This document shows positions 41,312 through 49,304 of a DNA stretch of 64,000 nucleotides, piece after piece (the stretch's first letter is position 1; each line of letters starts with the position of its first letter). Below the pieces are notes generated by a model. It had not been told where the DNA came from. It was given only the letters and a program-made list of their open reading frames with translations, and searched no databases. Source of the stretch: Arenibacter sp040216555 (lineage in GTDB: Bacteria; Bacteroidota; Bacteroidia; Flavobacteriales; Flavobacteriaceae); NCBI GenBank assembly GCA_040216555.1, contig JAVJOW010000022.1:142518-206517 (forward strand), given 5' to 3'. The position numbers and the translations under genes were made by a program.

Positions 41312-42718
41312 TAACGGACTAAATACTTTTCCAAAACCTTCCTTTAACTTTTCACCCCAAGGTCTTTTTATGTAATCGTTGTAGACCAGTATTCTACTAG
41401 AATAGGCATCCTTAAGAAAATCTTCCTTCAACAACTGCGCAAAAGCAGTATCATAAACAATAGCATTTACTTCATAGTTCTGCTCAAAACTCCTATCATC
41501 CAAATTAGCCGTGCCTATAGTAGTTATGGAATCATCACTAACAATGATTTTACTATGCAAAAATCCGTCAGGAAACAAATAGATCTTCACCCCGGATTTA
41601 AGTAGGGGTTCAAAATAAGAACGCACACTCCAACTAACTATCTTGTTATCTGCATTCTCGGAAACCATCAAACGTACGTCAACACCTCCCAATGCAGAGG
41701 TCTGTAAGGCCTGCATTACAGCCTGTCCGGGAATTACATAGGGATTGGTAATAAACAGATAATTCTTCGCCTTGTTGATCAGTGTAAAGTAAGTCTGTTC
41801 CAAGGAAGGAAAATCATCGTCCGGTCCCCCTGAGACGATTTGCACAAGTTTACCTTCATTTTTATCAATGGACACTTTATCCATATCCAAGGGCAGCACG
41901 GCAATGGTCTTTTGACAAACGAGATACCAATCCATTGCAAAAACAAAATCCAAATGACTCGCAGCGGTACCCTCCAATCTTAGGTGCATATCGTGCCAGT
42001 TGCCCAGTTCCAAATCGCCTTTCAAGTATTTATCCGAAACGTTTATTCCACCGGTAAATGCCACCTTGCCATCTACTACAATAATCTTTCTATGATTTCT
42101 ATAGTTTAAGGAAGAAAAAAAGCGCCCGAACTTGAAAGGCAGAAAAGGATATACCTCTACCCCAATAGATGTCAATTTTCTCAAATAGACCTTACTTAAT
42201 GAAAAGCTGCCAATACCGTCATAGATCATTCTTACCTCAACCCCTTGCTTAATTTTACGCTCAAAAAGCTGCAATAGCCTTTCTGTTAGTTCCCCTTCTT
42301 CAAAAATGTAGTATTGTAGATTTATACGATATTGGGCGTTTTCCAAAGCCTCGAAGATAGATTCGAAAGTCGTTTTTCCATCTTTCAGCAGCCGCAATTC
42401 ATTATTGTCCGTGGGAGGGAAATGTGAATTTCGATATACCAAGGTCATTAGTTTTTGGTATTTCCCGCTCATGGATGCCATGTGCTGTATTAAAGGCTCC
42501 GGCAAATTTAAAAAAGCCTTCTTTTTTAATTTCAACAACTTATTTTTTCTCCGATTTCTTCCCAGAAGAAGATATAGGAACATTCCACCTACGGGAATGG
42601 TAAAAATGGCCAGAAGCCAGGCCAAACTTTTTGAAGGTTTGGCACCGTGCAAAAGGATACTTATGATAATGGCTAAAGCAATAAGCAAATAAAGGGTCAG
42701 AAAAATGGCATTCAACAT
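41306..42718 (-). CDS. cls: Cardiolipin synthase (phospholipase D family)
   Basis: This 470-residue protein has two N-terminal membrane helices (about 3-25 and 35-55) and two HKD catalytic motifs (YRNHRKIIVVDGKVAFTGG and FLHSKIIVSDDSITTIGTANLDDRSFEQNYE). It joins two phosphatidylglycerol molecules into cardiolipin at the inner membrane. The start at 42718 (MLNAIFLTL) is preferred over 42754: an AAGGAAA site precedes it, and P18 would start transcription near the longer start. Membrane remodelling fits the patatin and envelope genes of the island. Confidence 0.92.
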   Translation of the reverse strand: MLNAIFLTLYLLIALAIIISILLHGAKPSKSLAWLLAIFTIPVGGMFLYLLLGRNRRKNKLLKLKKKAFLNLPEPLIQHMASMSGKYQKLMTLVYRNSHFPPTDNNELRLLKDGKTTFESIFEALENAQYRINLQYYIFEEGELTERLLQLFERKIKQGVEVRMIYDGIGSFSLSKVYLRKLTSIGVEVYPFLPFKFGRFFSSLNYRNHRKIIVVDGKVAFTGGINVSDKYLKGDLELGNWHDMHLRLEGTAASHLDFVFAMDWYLVCQKTIAVLPLDMDKVSIDKNEGKLVQIVSGGPDDDFPSLEQTYFTLINKAKNYLFITNPYVIPGQAVMQALQTSALGGVDVRLMVSENADNKIVSWSVRSYFEPLLKSGVKIYLFPDGFLHSKIIVSDDSITTIGTANLDDRSFEQNYEVNAIVYDTAFAQLLKEDFLKDAYSSRILVYNDYIKRPWGEKLKEGFGKVFSPLL

Positions 42719-42758
42719 GTTTTCCTTTTTGTTTGTTGACTTGAATAAGTACAATGAA

Positions 42759-42800
42759 CAAAGTTCGGGAATTGTTATGTTTTAACTATGATAATTATCA
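42759..42800 (-). promoter_or_regulatory. CRP/FNR-type operator-promoter (P18), off by one base
   Basis: The perfect palindrome TGATAATTATCA is at 42789-42800 (centre 42794.5). The minus strand reads GAACTTTG from 42766, one mismatch and 28.5 bp from the centre instead of 29.5. It is the last operator of the series. Confidence 0.5.
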
Positions 42801-42979
42801 GCTATTGATAGCACTAAGCCATTTACAGCTATCCCCTTTAAACGTTGAATGGAAATATAAAACCCACAAAACAAAATATTTATGTTTTGAGGGTTCCTTG
42901 TTGTTCATATTATTTAGATCATATTATTACTGGAAACTAGTTTTATCCAGGAATCAAAGGGCTTTTTGGAATGCCAGAC

Positions 42980-43531
42980 CTACGAGTGTGCAAGCTTTCC
43001 TGAAAATACGCCTGCGCCTTTAAAAAGTTGCGCAATAGACTTGAAAATTCCCTTTGTTTTAAAGGGTACAAAATCGAACCTTAGAATGGCTTCAGGCGAC
43101 TCCTCCCTGGCAATGGTCATTCCGTTCAATATTTCGAAGTCCAGGAACTTAATTCCGTCTGCACGTTCTTGATATCTATCATAATAAATTATTTTACTCC
43201 CAGATTTGTCAAGATAAAATCTAAACGCACTGTAAGACCCTGGTTCCAAACTAAGGATGCTTTTGGATTTTAAAAACAGACCTGTATGCATACCTTTAAT
43301 AGGTATGGCAACCTGACCTGTGAAGTCCGCAATAAAATGCTCCTGTCCCTTAGTATCTATAGCAGAAAACTTAGTAATGTTCAAATCCATTTCGGACACT
43401 TTCATATCCGTGGCATAGATATTCCGTAGCACTAAATCCTTAATACATTTTCCATCAGAATCCAATAGATACCTGTCGGATAGCAGAGGAACCACTTGCC
43501 AAGTCTTGGGATAAAAATTCATTTTTTTCAT
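42980..43531 (-). CDS. Hypothetical soluble beta-rich protein
   Basis: This 183-residue protein is not recognised. It has no signal peptide or membrane segment. It is rich in short beta strands (HFIADFTGQVAIPIKG, SYSAFRFYLDKSGSKIIYYDRY), with basic and glycine-rich stretches near the end (GIFKSIAQLFKGAGVFSG). A perfect TAACTTTG box on the minus strand (43565-43558) lies 27 bp before the start and is the likely promoter; no island operator is at the set distance. It is separated from cls by about 260 bp. Confidence 0.65.
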   Translation of the reverse strand: MKKMNFYPKTWQVVPLLSDRYLLDSDGKCIKDLVLRNIYATDMKVSEMDLNITKFSAIDTKGQEHFIADFTGQVAIPIKGMHTGLFLKSKSILSLEPGSYSAFRFYLDKSGSKIIYYDRYQERADGIKFLDFEILNGMTIAREESPEAILRFDFVPFKTKGIFKSIAQLFKGAGVFSGKLAHS

Positions 43532-43817
43532 AACGAAGTATTTAAAGAATACACTTACAAAGTTATCGGTAGGTGCTCTTTAATGAAACAGCAGAATTTT
43601 CCAATTTATATGCTATCTTAACTTCAGATCGAAAATAAATCTTAAAAAATGTTAATATCTGGGATATATGAGTTAATCCCGTTTACGAGCAGTGCTATAA
43701 TTACCCAAGGTGTTGCAGTGGTTAATTACAGAATTTCATGCGAGGGGCAAATGCATAATAGATAGCTTTTGATCTTGAACTATCAAAACTTCAAGGCCAC
43801 CCTAAGTTACCGCACTT

Positions 43818-44372
43818 CTAAAAAGTAATATTTACGAATGGCAGTATAGGGCTGGTATAAACACTTTCATCTTTCTTGTACAGTAGATTGTACTTAGCCC
43901 CTACGGATATTTTTTCGTTAATATTCCAACCTAGACCAACGAAAAGTGCAGAGTCCCAATAATCATCGGTAACTTTTCCAGTGGGAGTCTCAGTTTTGGT
44001 ATTCACCTTGAGCTCGGCGAATTCCAACAAGGTAGTCAATTGTCTGATCGGTCTATACTGGGTAATGATGTTCGCCCCGAAAGTAGTGGTATTCTGTAAA
44101 TCCTTGATAGAAGTATAACTGCCTTGGATTCCGCCGCCTAGACTCACCTTATCGCTTACTTCATATATTAAATTGGGAGCTAAACTAATGTTGGTACCCC
44201 CAACAAAGCTCAAGCCAAACCCTAAACCGAATTTTAATCTATTTTCTGTTTTGGAAGTACTGTCCACTACCGCGATATCTGTTGTCTGGCAAAATACATT
44301 TTCACTGGATATGCACACTACAATAACCGTTGCCACGGTTAAATAGAATCTATTTAATTTCATACTGGTCAT
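43818..44372 (-). CDS. Outer-membrane beta-barrel protein, small
   Basis: This 184-residue protein has a signal peptide (about residues 1-29, ending NVFCQ), then alternating beta strands (RLKFGLGFGLSFVGG, KVSLGGGIQGSYTSI, ISVGAKYNLLYKK) and a terminal ...FVNITF ending in Phe, the usual signal for barrel insertion. The size suggests an eight-stranded barrel of the OmpW/porin-like type. An alternative start at Met4 would shorten the signal by three residues. Function unknown. About 286 bp on one side and 266 bp on the other hold no other gene. Confidence 0.8.
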   Translation of the reverse strand: MTSMKLNRFYLTVATVIVVCISSENVFCQTTDIAVVDSTSKTENRLKFGLGFGLSFVGGTNISLAPNLIYEVSDKVSLGGGIQGSYTSIKDLQNTTTFGANIITQYRPIRQLTTLLEFAELKVNTKTETPTGKVTDDYWDSALFVGLGWNINEKISVGAKYNLLYKKDESVYTSPILPFVNITF

Positions 44373-44638
44373 GTTATTGGTTGGTTTTATTATAAAGCTT
44401 ATCTAGCTGATTCATGATATGGCTTTTTTTAACGTTATTCAATATTTATTTGGCCTCAGGGGATAATCATGGTAAGCATAATTATATGGTTTTCGAGTTC
44501 TGTCCAATATCTATATATTGCACCAAGGATTGTAGAATTTTATGTCTACAAAAACTGAAGTTCTTGTATACTACAAGGGTTTGAATAAATAACATATATT
44601 TAGTTTGTACAGTTACAGATAACTATTAAAAATACACC

Positions 44639-46051
44639 GTGAAAAACCGTTCTATTCTATTTCTAGGGACTTTTATTATTCTAATTTCCGCTTTACAAGC
44701 TCAAAATAGTGGCCAAGTATACTTTACCAATGGCTTTAAGATAGGAGAATTAACCGATTCCTCTGCCATACTATGGACCAGATTGTGCCGATCCCAAAAA
44801 CCGGTACCCATAAAACATCAACAGAAAGGGGCACCCTTTAGAAGCCCTATAGATTTTGACAATGATATGCCGGTAAATGAAATGGACGGGGCCGTGGAGG
44901 GTACCTTCGGGCAGATCAGCATTGAGGTCCGTTCTAAAGACACTGTGATAAATACCCCATGGGAATATGTTTCGGAGTATAAAGACTTTACTTTTAAACA
45001 CAAGATTTCCGGTCTAAAATCCAATATGGCCTACGCTGTAACCATTAGGGGAAGAAAAGGAACTGAAACACCCGTCGCCGAAATACAGGGAAGGTTTACC
45101 ACTGCACCCAAAGCAAATGAAGTGGTACCCGTACTTTTCACCTCTTCCACCTGTCAATACTTTTGGTCCTATGACGATCCTGAAAGAGGCTTTAAGATTT
45201 ATGATAATATGCTAAAATTAAATCCGCTCTTTCACTGCCAAACTGGAGATTATGTTTATTACGACAAACCAGGGCCTATGGCATACAATTTGGAATTGGC
45301 AAGGCATAAATGGCATGCCATTAATTCCTGGCCCTCTTTGAACAATTTTTACAACAATACGCCCCTTTACTTGCAAAAGGACGACCATGATTTATTAAAG
45401 GACGATGCCATGCCCACCTCCTCCCCTTTTGGGGAACTGAGTTTTGAGGATGGTCTGTTAATCTGGAACGAGCAGGCCCCTATCATGGATAAATCCTATA
45501 GAACTTTTAGATGGGGCAAAGATCTACAAATATGGATGGTAGAAGGCAGGGATTACAGAAGTGACAATAAAGCTCCTGACGGAGCAGACAAGAGTATTTG
45601 GGGGAAAGAACAGATTGAGTGGTTTAAACAAACGGTGGAAGCCTCGGATGCCACTTTTAAGATACTTAGTTCGCCCACTCCTGTGGTTGGGCCCGATAGG
45701 GCCAAAGGAAAAATTGACAACCATTCCAATGTTTCGTTTAAAACAGAGGGTGATTGGTTGCGTAAATATCTTTCCGACCAAAAAATGTTCGTAATCAATG
45801 GGGATAGGCATTGGCAATATGTTTCCAAGGATCCGGAAACCGGCCTAATGGAGTTTAGCCAAGGCCCATCAAGCGACTCCCACGCTCAGGGATGGGATGC
45901 AAACGACAAACGACCCGAACATAAGTTTCTTAGGGTGAAAGGGGGATTTTTGGCCGTAAAAATTCATCGGGAAGGAAATACCCCCGTGATCGAGTTTATT
46001 CATTATGATGTTGATGGTAATATTGTAAACAAGGAGACCATAAGTAGATGA
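44639..46051 (+). CDS. PhoD-like alkaline phosphatase/phosphodiesterase
   Basis: This 470-residue secreted enzyme has a signal peptide (residues 1-21, ending SALQAQ). An N-terminal Ig-like PhoD domain (FTNGFKIGELTDSSAILWTRL) follows, then a metallophosphatase core (SSTCQYFWSYDDPERGF, HCQTGDYVYYDKPGP, DDHDLLKDDAM, FVINGDRHWQYVS). The conserved Asp and His metal ligands are present. It probably removes phosphate from nucleotides or phosphodiesters in the periplasm. The start codon is GTG at 44639; no in-frame ATG fits the signal peptide. A Tat-type isomerase follows after 63 bp. Confidence 0.87.
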   Translation: MKNRSILFLGTFIILISALQAQNSGQVYFTNGFKIGELTDSSAILWTRLCRSQKPVPIKHQQKGAPFRSPIDFDNDMPVNEMDGAVEGTFGQISIEVRSKDTVINTPWEYVSEYKDFTFKHKISGLKSNMAYAVTIRGRKGTETPVAEIQGRFTTAPKANEVVPVLFTSSTCQYFWSYDDPERGFKIYDNMLKLNPLFHCQTGDYVYYDKPGPMAYNLELARHKWHAINSWPSLNNFYNNTPLYLQKDDHDLLKDDAMPTSSPFGELSFEDGLLIWNEQAPIMDKSYRTFRWGKDLQIWMVEGRDYRSDNKAPDGADKSIWGKEQIEWFKQTVEASDATFKILSSPTPVVGPDRAKGKIDNHSNVSFKTEGDWLRKYLSDQKMFVINGDRHWQYVSKDPETGLMEFSQGPSSDSHAQGWDANDKRPEHKFLRVKGGFLAVKIHREGNTPVIEFIHYDVDGNIVNKETISR

Positions 46052-46114
46052 AAAACACTAACTTCAAATTATATTAAAGGTCACACTACTAACCCCAACT
46101 TAACAAATTACTAA

Positions 46115-47008
46115 ATGAACAGGAGAAATTTTATAGGGAGAACAGCAGTCCTAAGCGCCACGGCTTTATTGCCTCTGAGTTCCTTTTCCTTTATGAGGCA
46201 ACCAAAATACAAAATGGGTTATCAGTTATTTTCGGTACGTACCGATATGGCAAAAGATCCCCTTGCCACTATTAAGGCACTTAAAGAAATGGGGTATGAA
46301 GATTTTGAATTTTACGGGTTTGATGCCAACAAGGGCCTTATTTATGGCTATACCCCTTCCGAATTGAAGACTATTTTGGATGATCTGCAATTATCAATTA
46401 CAAGCGGACATTACGGCTTTTCCCCTTACTTGGAAAAATCCGATGAGGCGTTAAAACATTATGTAGATCAGTGTATTCTGGCTGCCAAGGCTTTGGATAG
46501 CAAATATATCACCTGGCCCTACATTGCTCCGGAACAGCGGACCTTGGATAATTTTAAATTGTTGTCGCTCAAACTTAACCACATTGGAGAGCAAGTAAAA
46601 CAGTCTGGGCTAGGATTTGCCTATCACAATCACGGCTACGAATTTGAGGATTACGGTGGACAAACTGGTTTCGATATTATCCTTAATGAAACGGATGCTT
46701 CTTTGGTTAAACTCCAAATGGATATGTACTGGGTAATGCATTCCTCCAAACTAACTCCAAAGGAATTAATAGACAAACAACCTGGGCGCTACGTTATGTG
46801 GCATATTAAGGACATGGACAAGGTAAGCAGGGATTATTCCGAATTGGGCTATGGTTCGATTGATTATGTTGAAATACTCCCCGATCCCAAAAAATCGGGA
46901 TTGGAATATTATTATTTGGAGCAAGGCGGAAATTTTAAGACAAGTCCTATGCAAAGTGCGGCGGATAGTGCCCAATATTTTAAAAAGCACTTGCGGCAAT
47001 ATTTATAA
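46115..47008 (+). CDS. Tat-exported sugar phosphate isomerase/epimerase-like TIM barrel
   Basis: This 297-residue protein begins with a twin-arginine signal (MNRRNFIGRTAVLSATALLPL). The rest is an AP-endonuclease-2/xylose-isomerase-like TIM barrel: MGYQLFSVRTDMAKDP, GYEDFEFYGF, AYHNHGYEFE with the metal His, KLQMDMYWVMHS, WHIKDMD, and GYGSIDYVEIL with the last Glu. It may isomerise or dehydrate a sugar derivative in the periplasm. It follows the PhoD-like gene on the same strand and may be co-transcribed. Confidence 0.85.
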   Translation: MNRRNFIGRTAVLSATALLPLSSFSFMRQPKYKMGYQLFSVRTDMAKDPLATIKALKEMGYEDFEFYGFDANKGLIYGYTPSELKTILDDLQLSITSGHYGFSPYLEKSDEALKHYVDQCILAAKALDSKYITWPYIAPEQRTLDNFKLLSLKLNHIGEQVKQSGLGFAYHNHGYEFEDYGGQTGFDIILNETDASLVKLQMDMYWVMHSSKLTPKELIDKQPGRYVMWHIKDMDKVSRDYSELGYGSIDYVEILPDPKKSGLEYYYLEQGGNFKTSPMQSAADSAQYFKKHLRQYL

Positions 47009-47350
47009 TCCTTCCTCAAGACATCATAAAGACCAGACCTTTTTAAAGAAAAACGTTTTTTATATAAGTAAAAAGTAGCTTAGCATTCAGGCAAGGATGG
47101 ACATTTTTTTAATTCTGTCCACGAAGCCGGTTTGCGTCACCGCAAAAGCAGAATAACAGATATTCAAAGGAGTAGGTATTATTCAAAATATCATTATCAC
47201 ACACATAAAATGGCAGCCTGCTTTTGACTCTGTAATTTCTTTTAATAAAAAATAACTGAATGCTCAACAAACCACACTTTTTTCATATCTACTGCCACAA
47301 CTGAACCTCAATCCTTATTTTTGCCAAATATTCACCATTGCATTCTGGTC
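47009..47350. other. Intergenic region with TATTTTTG promoter
   Basis: No gene was found in these 342 bp. A perfect TATTTTTG box at 47316-47323 should start transcription near 47328 and therefore supports the ATG at 47351 for the next gene. No TGAY-N4-RTCA operator is at the set distance, so this is an ordinary promoter. Confidence 0.5.
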
Positions 47351-48649
47351 ATGAACAACGGTTTAAGACGATTACTTTACGATTACCTGATCCAATCGGG
47401 GATGGAAGCCAATACGGCCGCCTACCTAAATACCCTAATACTTTTCCTTGGAATAATTTTAGTGGCCTTATTGATGGATTATGTCCTTTGGAAACTATTC
47501 CGATTTCTATCGGTCAGGTTCGCAAGGCAGTCCAAGACCAATTTTGATAATTTTTTAGTATTTAATAAGGTGCCAAGATACGTGGCCCACATTATACCAT
47601 TATTGTTGTTGTACAGGTATCTTCCCCTCGCCTTCCTCGATTTTGAAAATACGGAGGGTATTATATTGAAGGCTATTGAAATCCTTGCTGTGATCTTGGT
47701 GCTAATACTGTTAAGAAGTCTGCTCCGAAGTATTAACGATTATCTAAAAACCTTGCCCCATCTAAAGGACAAGCCACTGGACAGCTATAGTCAGGTATTT
47801 ATGATAATTGCATGGATCGGGGGCATCCTAACCCTTTTTGCGGTATTGACCGATATCACTATTTGGAAATTTTTTACCACCTTGGGAGCCGCCTCTGCCG
47901 TAATCCTTTTGATATTTAAAGATACCATTTTAGGCCTTGTTGCCAGTATACAAGTAAGTATTAACGATATGGTCCGTATTGGGGATTGGATAACCTTTGA
48001 AAAATTTGGGGCAGATGGCAATGTTACCGAAATTTCCCTTGCCACGGTAAAAGTCCAGAATTTTGACATGACCATTACAACCATTCCTACCTATTCGTTA
48101 ATTTCAGATTCGTTTAAAAACTGGAGGGGAATGCAGGAATCCGGAGGTCGCAGGATTAAACGCGCACTACTCATAAAACAAGGCAGCATTAAATTCCTGA
48201 CAGCAGAAAACATTGAAACCCTTAAAGGTATTCAGATAATTGCCCAATATATAGAGACTAGAAATAACAATATCGAAAACTTTAACAAGGAGCATGATAT
48301 TGATAAACAAATGTCCATAAACGGAAGGAACTTGACCAATATTGGCGTTTTTCGAAAATATGTGGAAACTTACTTAAAGAACCATTCCGCCATAAACCAG
48401 AAAATGACCCTTATGACCAGGCAATTATCCCCAACTCCCCAAGGAATACCCTTGGAAATATATGCCTTTAGCAGTGATAAGCGCTGGGAAAACTACGAAT
48501 ATATAATGGCCGATATTTTTGACCATTTGTTGGCGGCGTTGCCTTATTTTGAGTTGGAAGTATTTGAACTGCCAACCTCTTTTAATAATGGTTTGGATAA
48601 GGAGGAAATTGGAAAGAAAGGGCCTCATGACAAGGATGGAAAGCCTTAA
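47351..48649 (+). CDS. MscS-family channel, YbdG-like large form
   Basis: This 432-residue membrane protein has about five helices (near 20-45, 75-95, 105-130, 150-170 and 175-200), then the MscS core (TTLGAASAVILLIFKDTILGLVASIQVSINDMVRIGDWI, read in parts) and a long soluble tail (SINGRNLTNIGVFRKYVETYL). The layout matches YbdG-type channels that answer mild osmotic stress. The start is set at the ATG at 47351 because the TTG at 47321 lies inside the promoter box. KefF-like and KefC-like genes follow, a plausible ion-balance unit. Confidence 0.88.
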   Translation: MNNGLRRLLYDYLIQSGMEANTAAYLNTLILFLGIILVALLMDYVLWKLFRFLSVRFARQSKTNFDNFLVFNKVPRYVAHIIPLLLLYRYLPLAFLDFENTEGIILKAIEILAVILVLILLRSLLRSINDYLKTLPHLKDKPLDSYSQVFMIIAWIGGILTLFAVLTDITIWKFFTTLGAASAVILLIFKDTILGLVASIQVSINDMVRIGDWITFEKFGADGNVTEISLATVKVQNFDMTITTIPTYSLISDSFKNWRGMQESGGRRIKRALLIKQGSIKFLTAENIETLKGIQIIAQYIETRNNNIENFNKEHDIDKQMSINGRNLTNIGVFRKYVETYLKNHSAINQKMTLMTRQLSPTPQGIPLEIYAFSSDKRWENYEYIMADIFDHLLAALPYFELEVFELPTSFNNGLDKEEIGKKGPHDKDGKP

Positions 48650-48698
48650 TTATTGGAAATGAAACAGTGGTTCCAATGTTTTCCATTAAATTAAAAAT

Positions 48699-49304
48699 AT
48701 GAATCGAATATTAATTTTGTTTGCACATCCAAAATTTGAACAATCCAGAGCGAACAAAGCCCTGGTCAAAATGATAGAAAATAAGGAGGGCGTTACCTTT
48801 CACGACCTATATGAGCGTTATCCTGATTTTAACATAAATGTCATAAGTGAAAAAAAACTTTTGAACGACCACGATGTTATTATTTGGCACCATCCTTTTT
48901 ATTGGTATAGTTGTCCTCCCTTAATGAAGCAATGGATGGATGTTGTTCTGGAATTTGGATGGGCCTATGGTGAAAAAGGCACGGCCTTAAGATCCAAAAA
49001 ATGTTTAAATGTCATTACCACAGGGGGAACCAGGGCCGTTTACTGTTCGGAGGGAAGCAATAACTATTCTGTAAATGAATTTTTGCGCCCGTTTGAACAG
49101 ACCGCAAGACTCTGTGGTATGGAATATCTTCCACCATTTACGGTTATGGGAACCCATAACCTGTCCGATCAAGAGTTGGAAGATTATACCTTGAAATACG
49201 AACAATTAATAGGTGAATTAGGGCAAAGCCTTCCTTTTGATGAGATCAAAAACTGTGAATTCTTAAATGATACCCCCCAACTAAATAAAATAACATCTAA
49301 ATGA
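48699..49304 (+). CDS. NAD(P)H-quinone oxidoreductase, KefF-like
   Basis: This 201-residue flavodoxin-fold enzyme has the FMN-loop start ILILFAHPKFEQSRANKAL and DLYERYPDFNI, the HHPFYWYSCPPLMKQWMD signature and the TTGGTRAVYC loop. Members assist the potassium efflux antiporter KefC and reduce quinones. The gene overlaps kefC by 4 bp (ATGA), which supports the partnership. It follows the channel by 49 bp. Confidence 0.88.
   Translation: MNRILILFAHPKFEQSRANKALVKMIENKEGVTFHDLYERYPDFNINVISEKKLLNDHDVIIWHHPFYWYSCPPLMKQWMDVVLEFGWAYGEKGTALRSKKCLNVITTGGTRAVYCSEGSNNYSVNEFLRPFEQTARLCGMEYLPPFTVMGTHNLSDQELEDYTLKYEQLIGELGQSLPFDEIKNCEFLNDTPQLNKITSK

Noticed and set aside
42754..43023. 89-codon plus-strand frame between cls and the 42980 gene
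   Set aside because: It covers operator P18 and the cls promoter and runs into the 3' end of the convergent 42980 gene.
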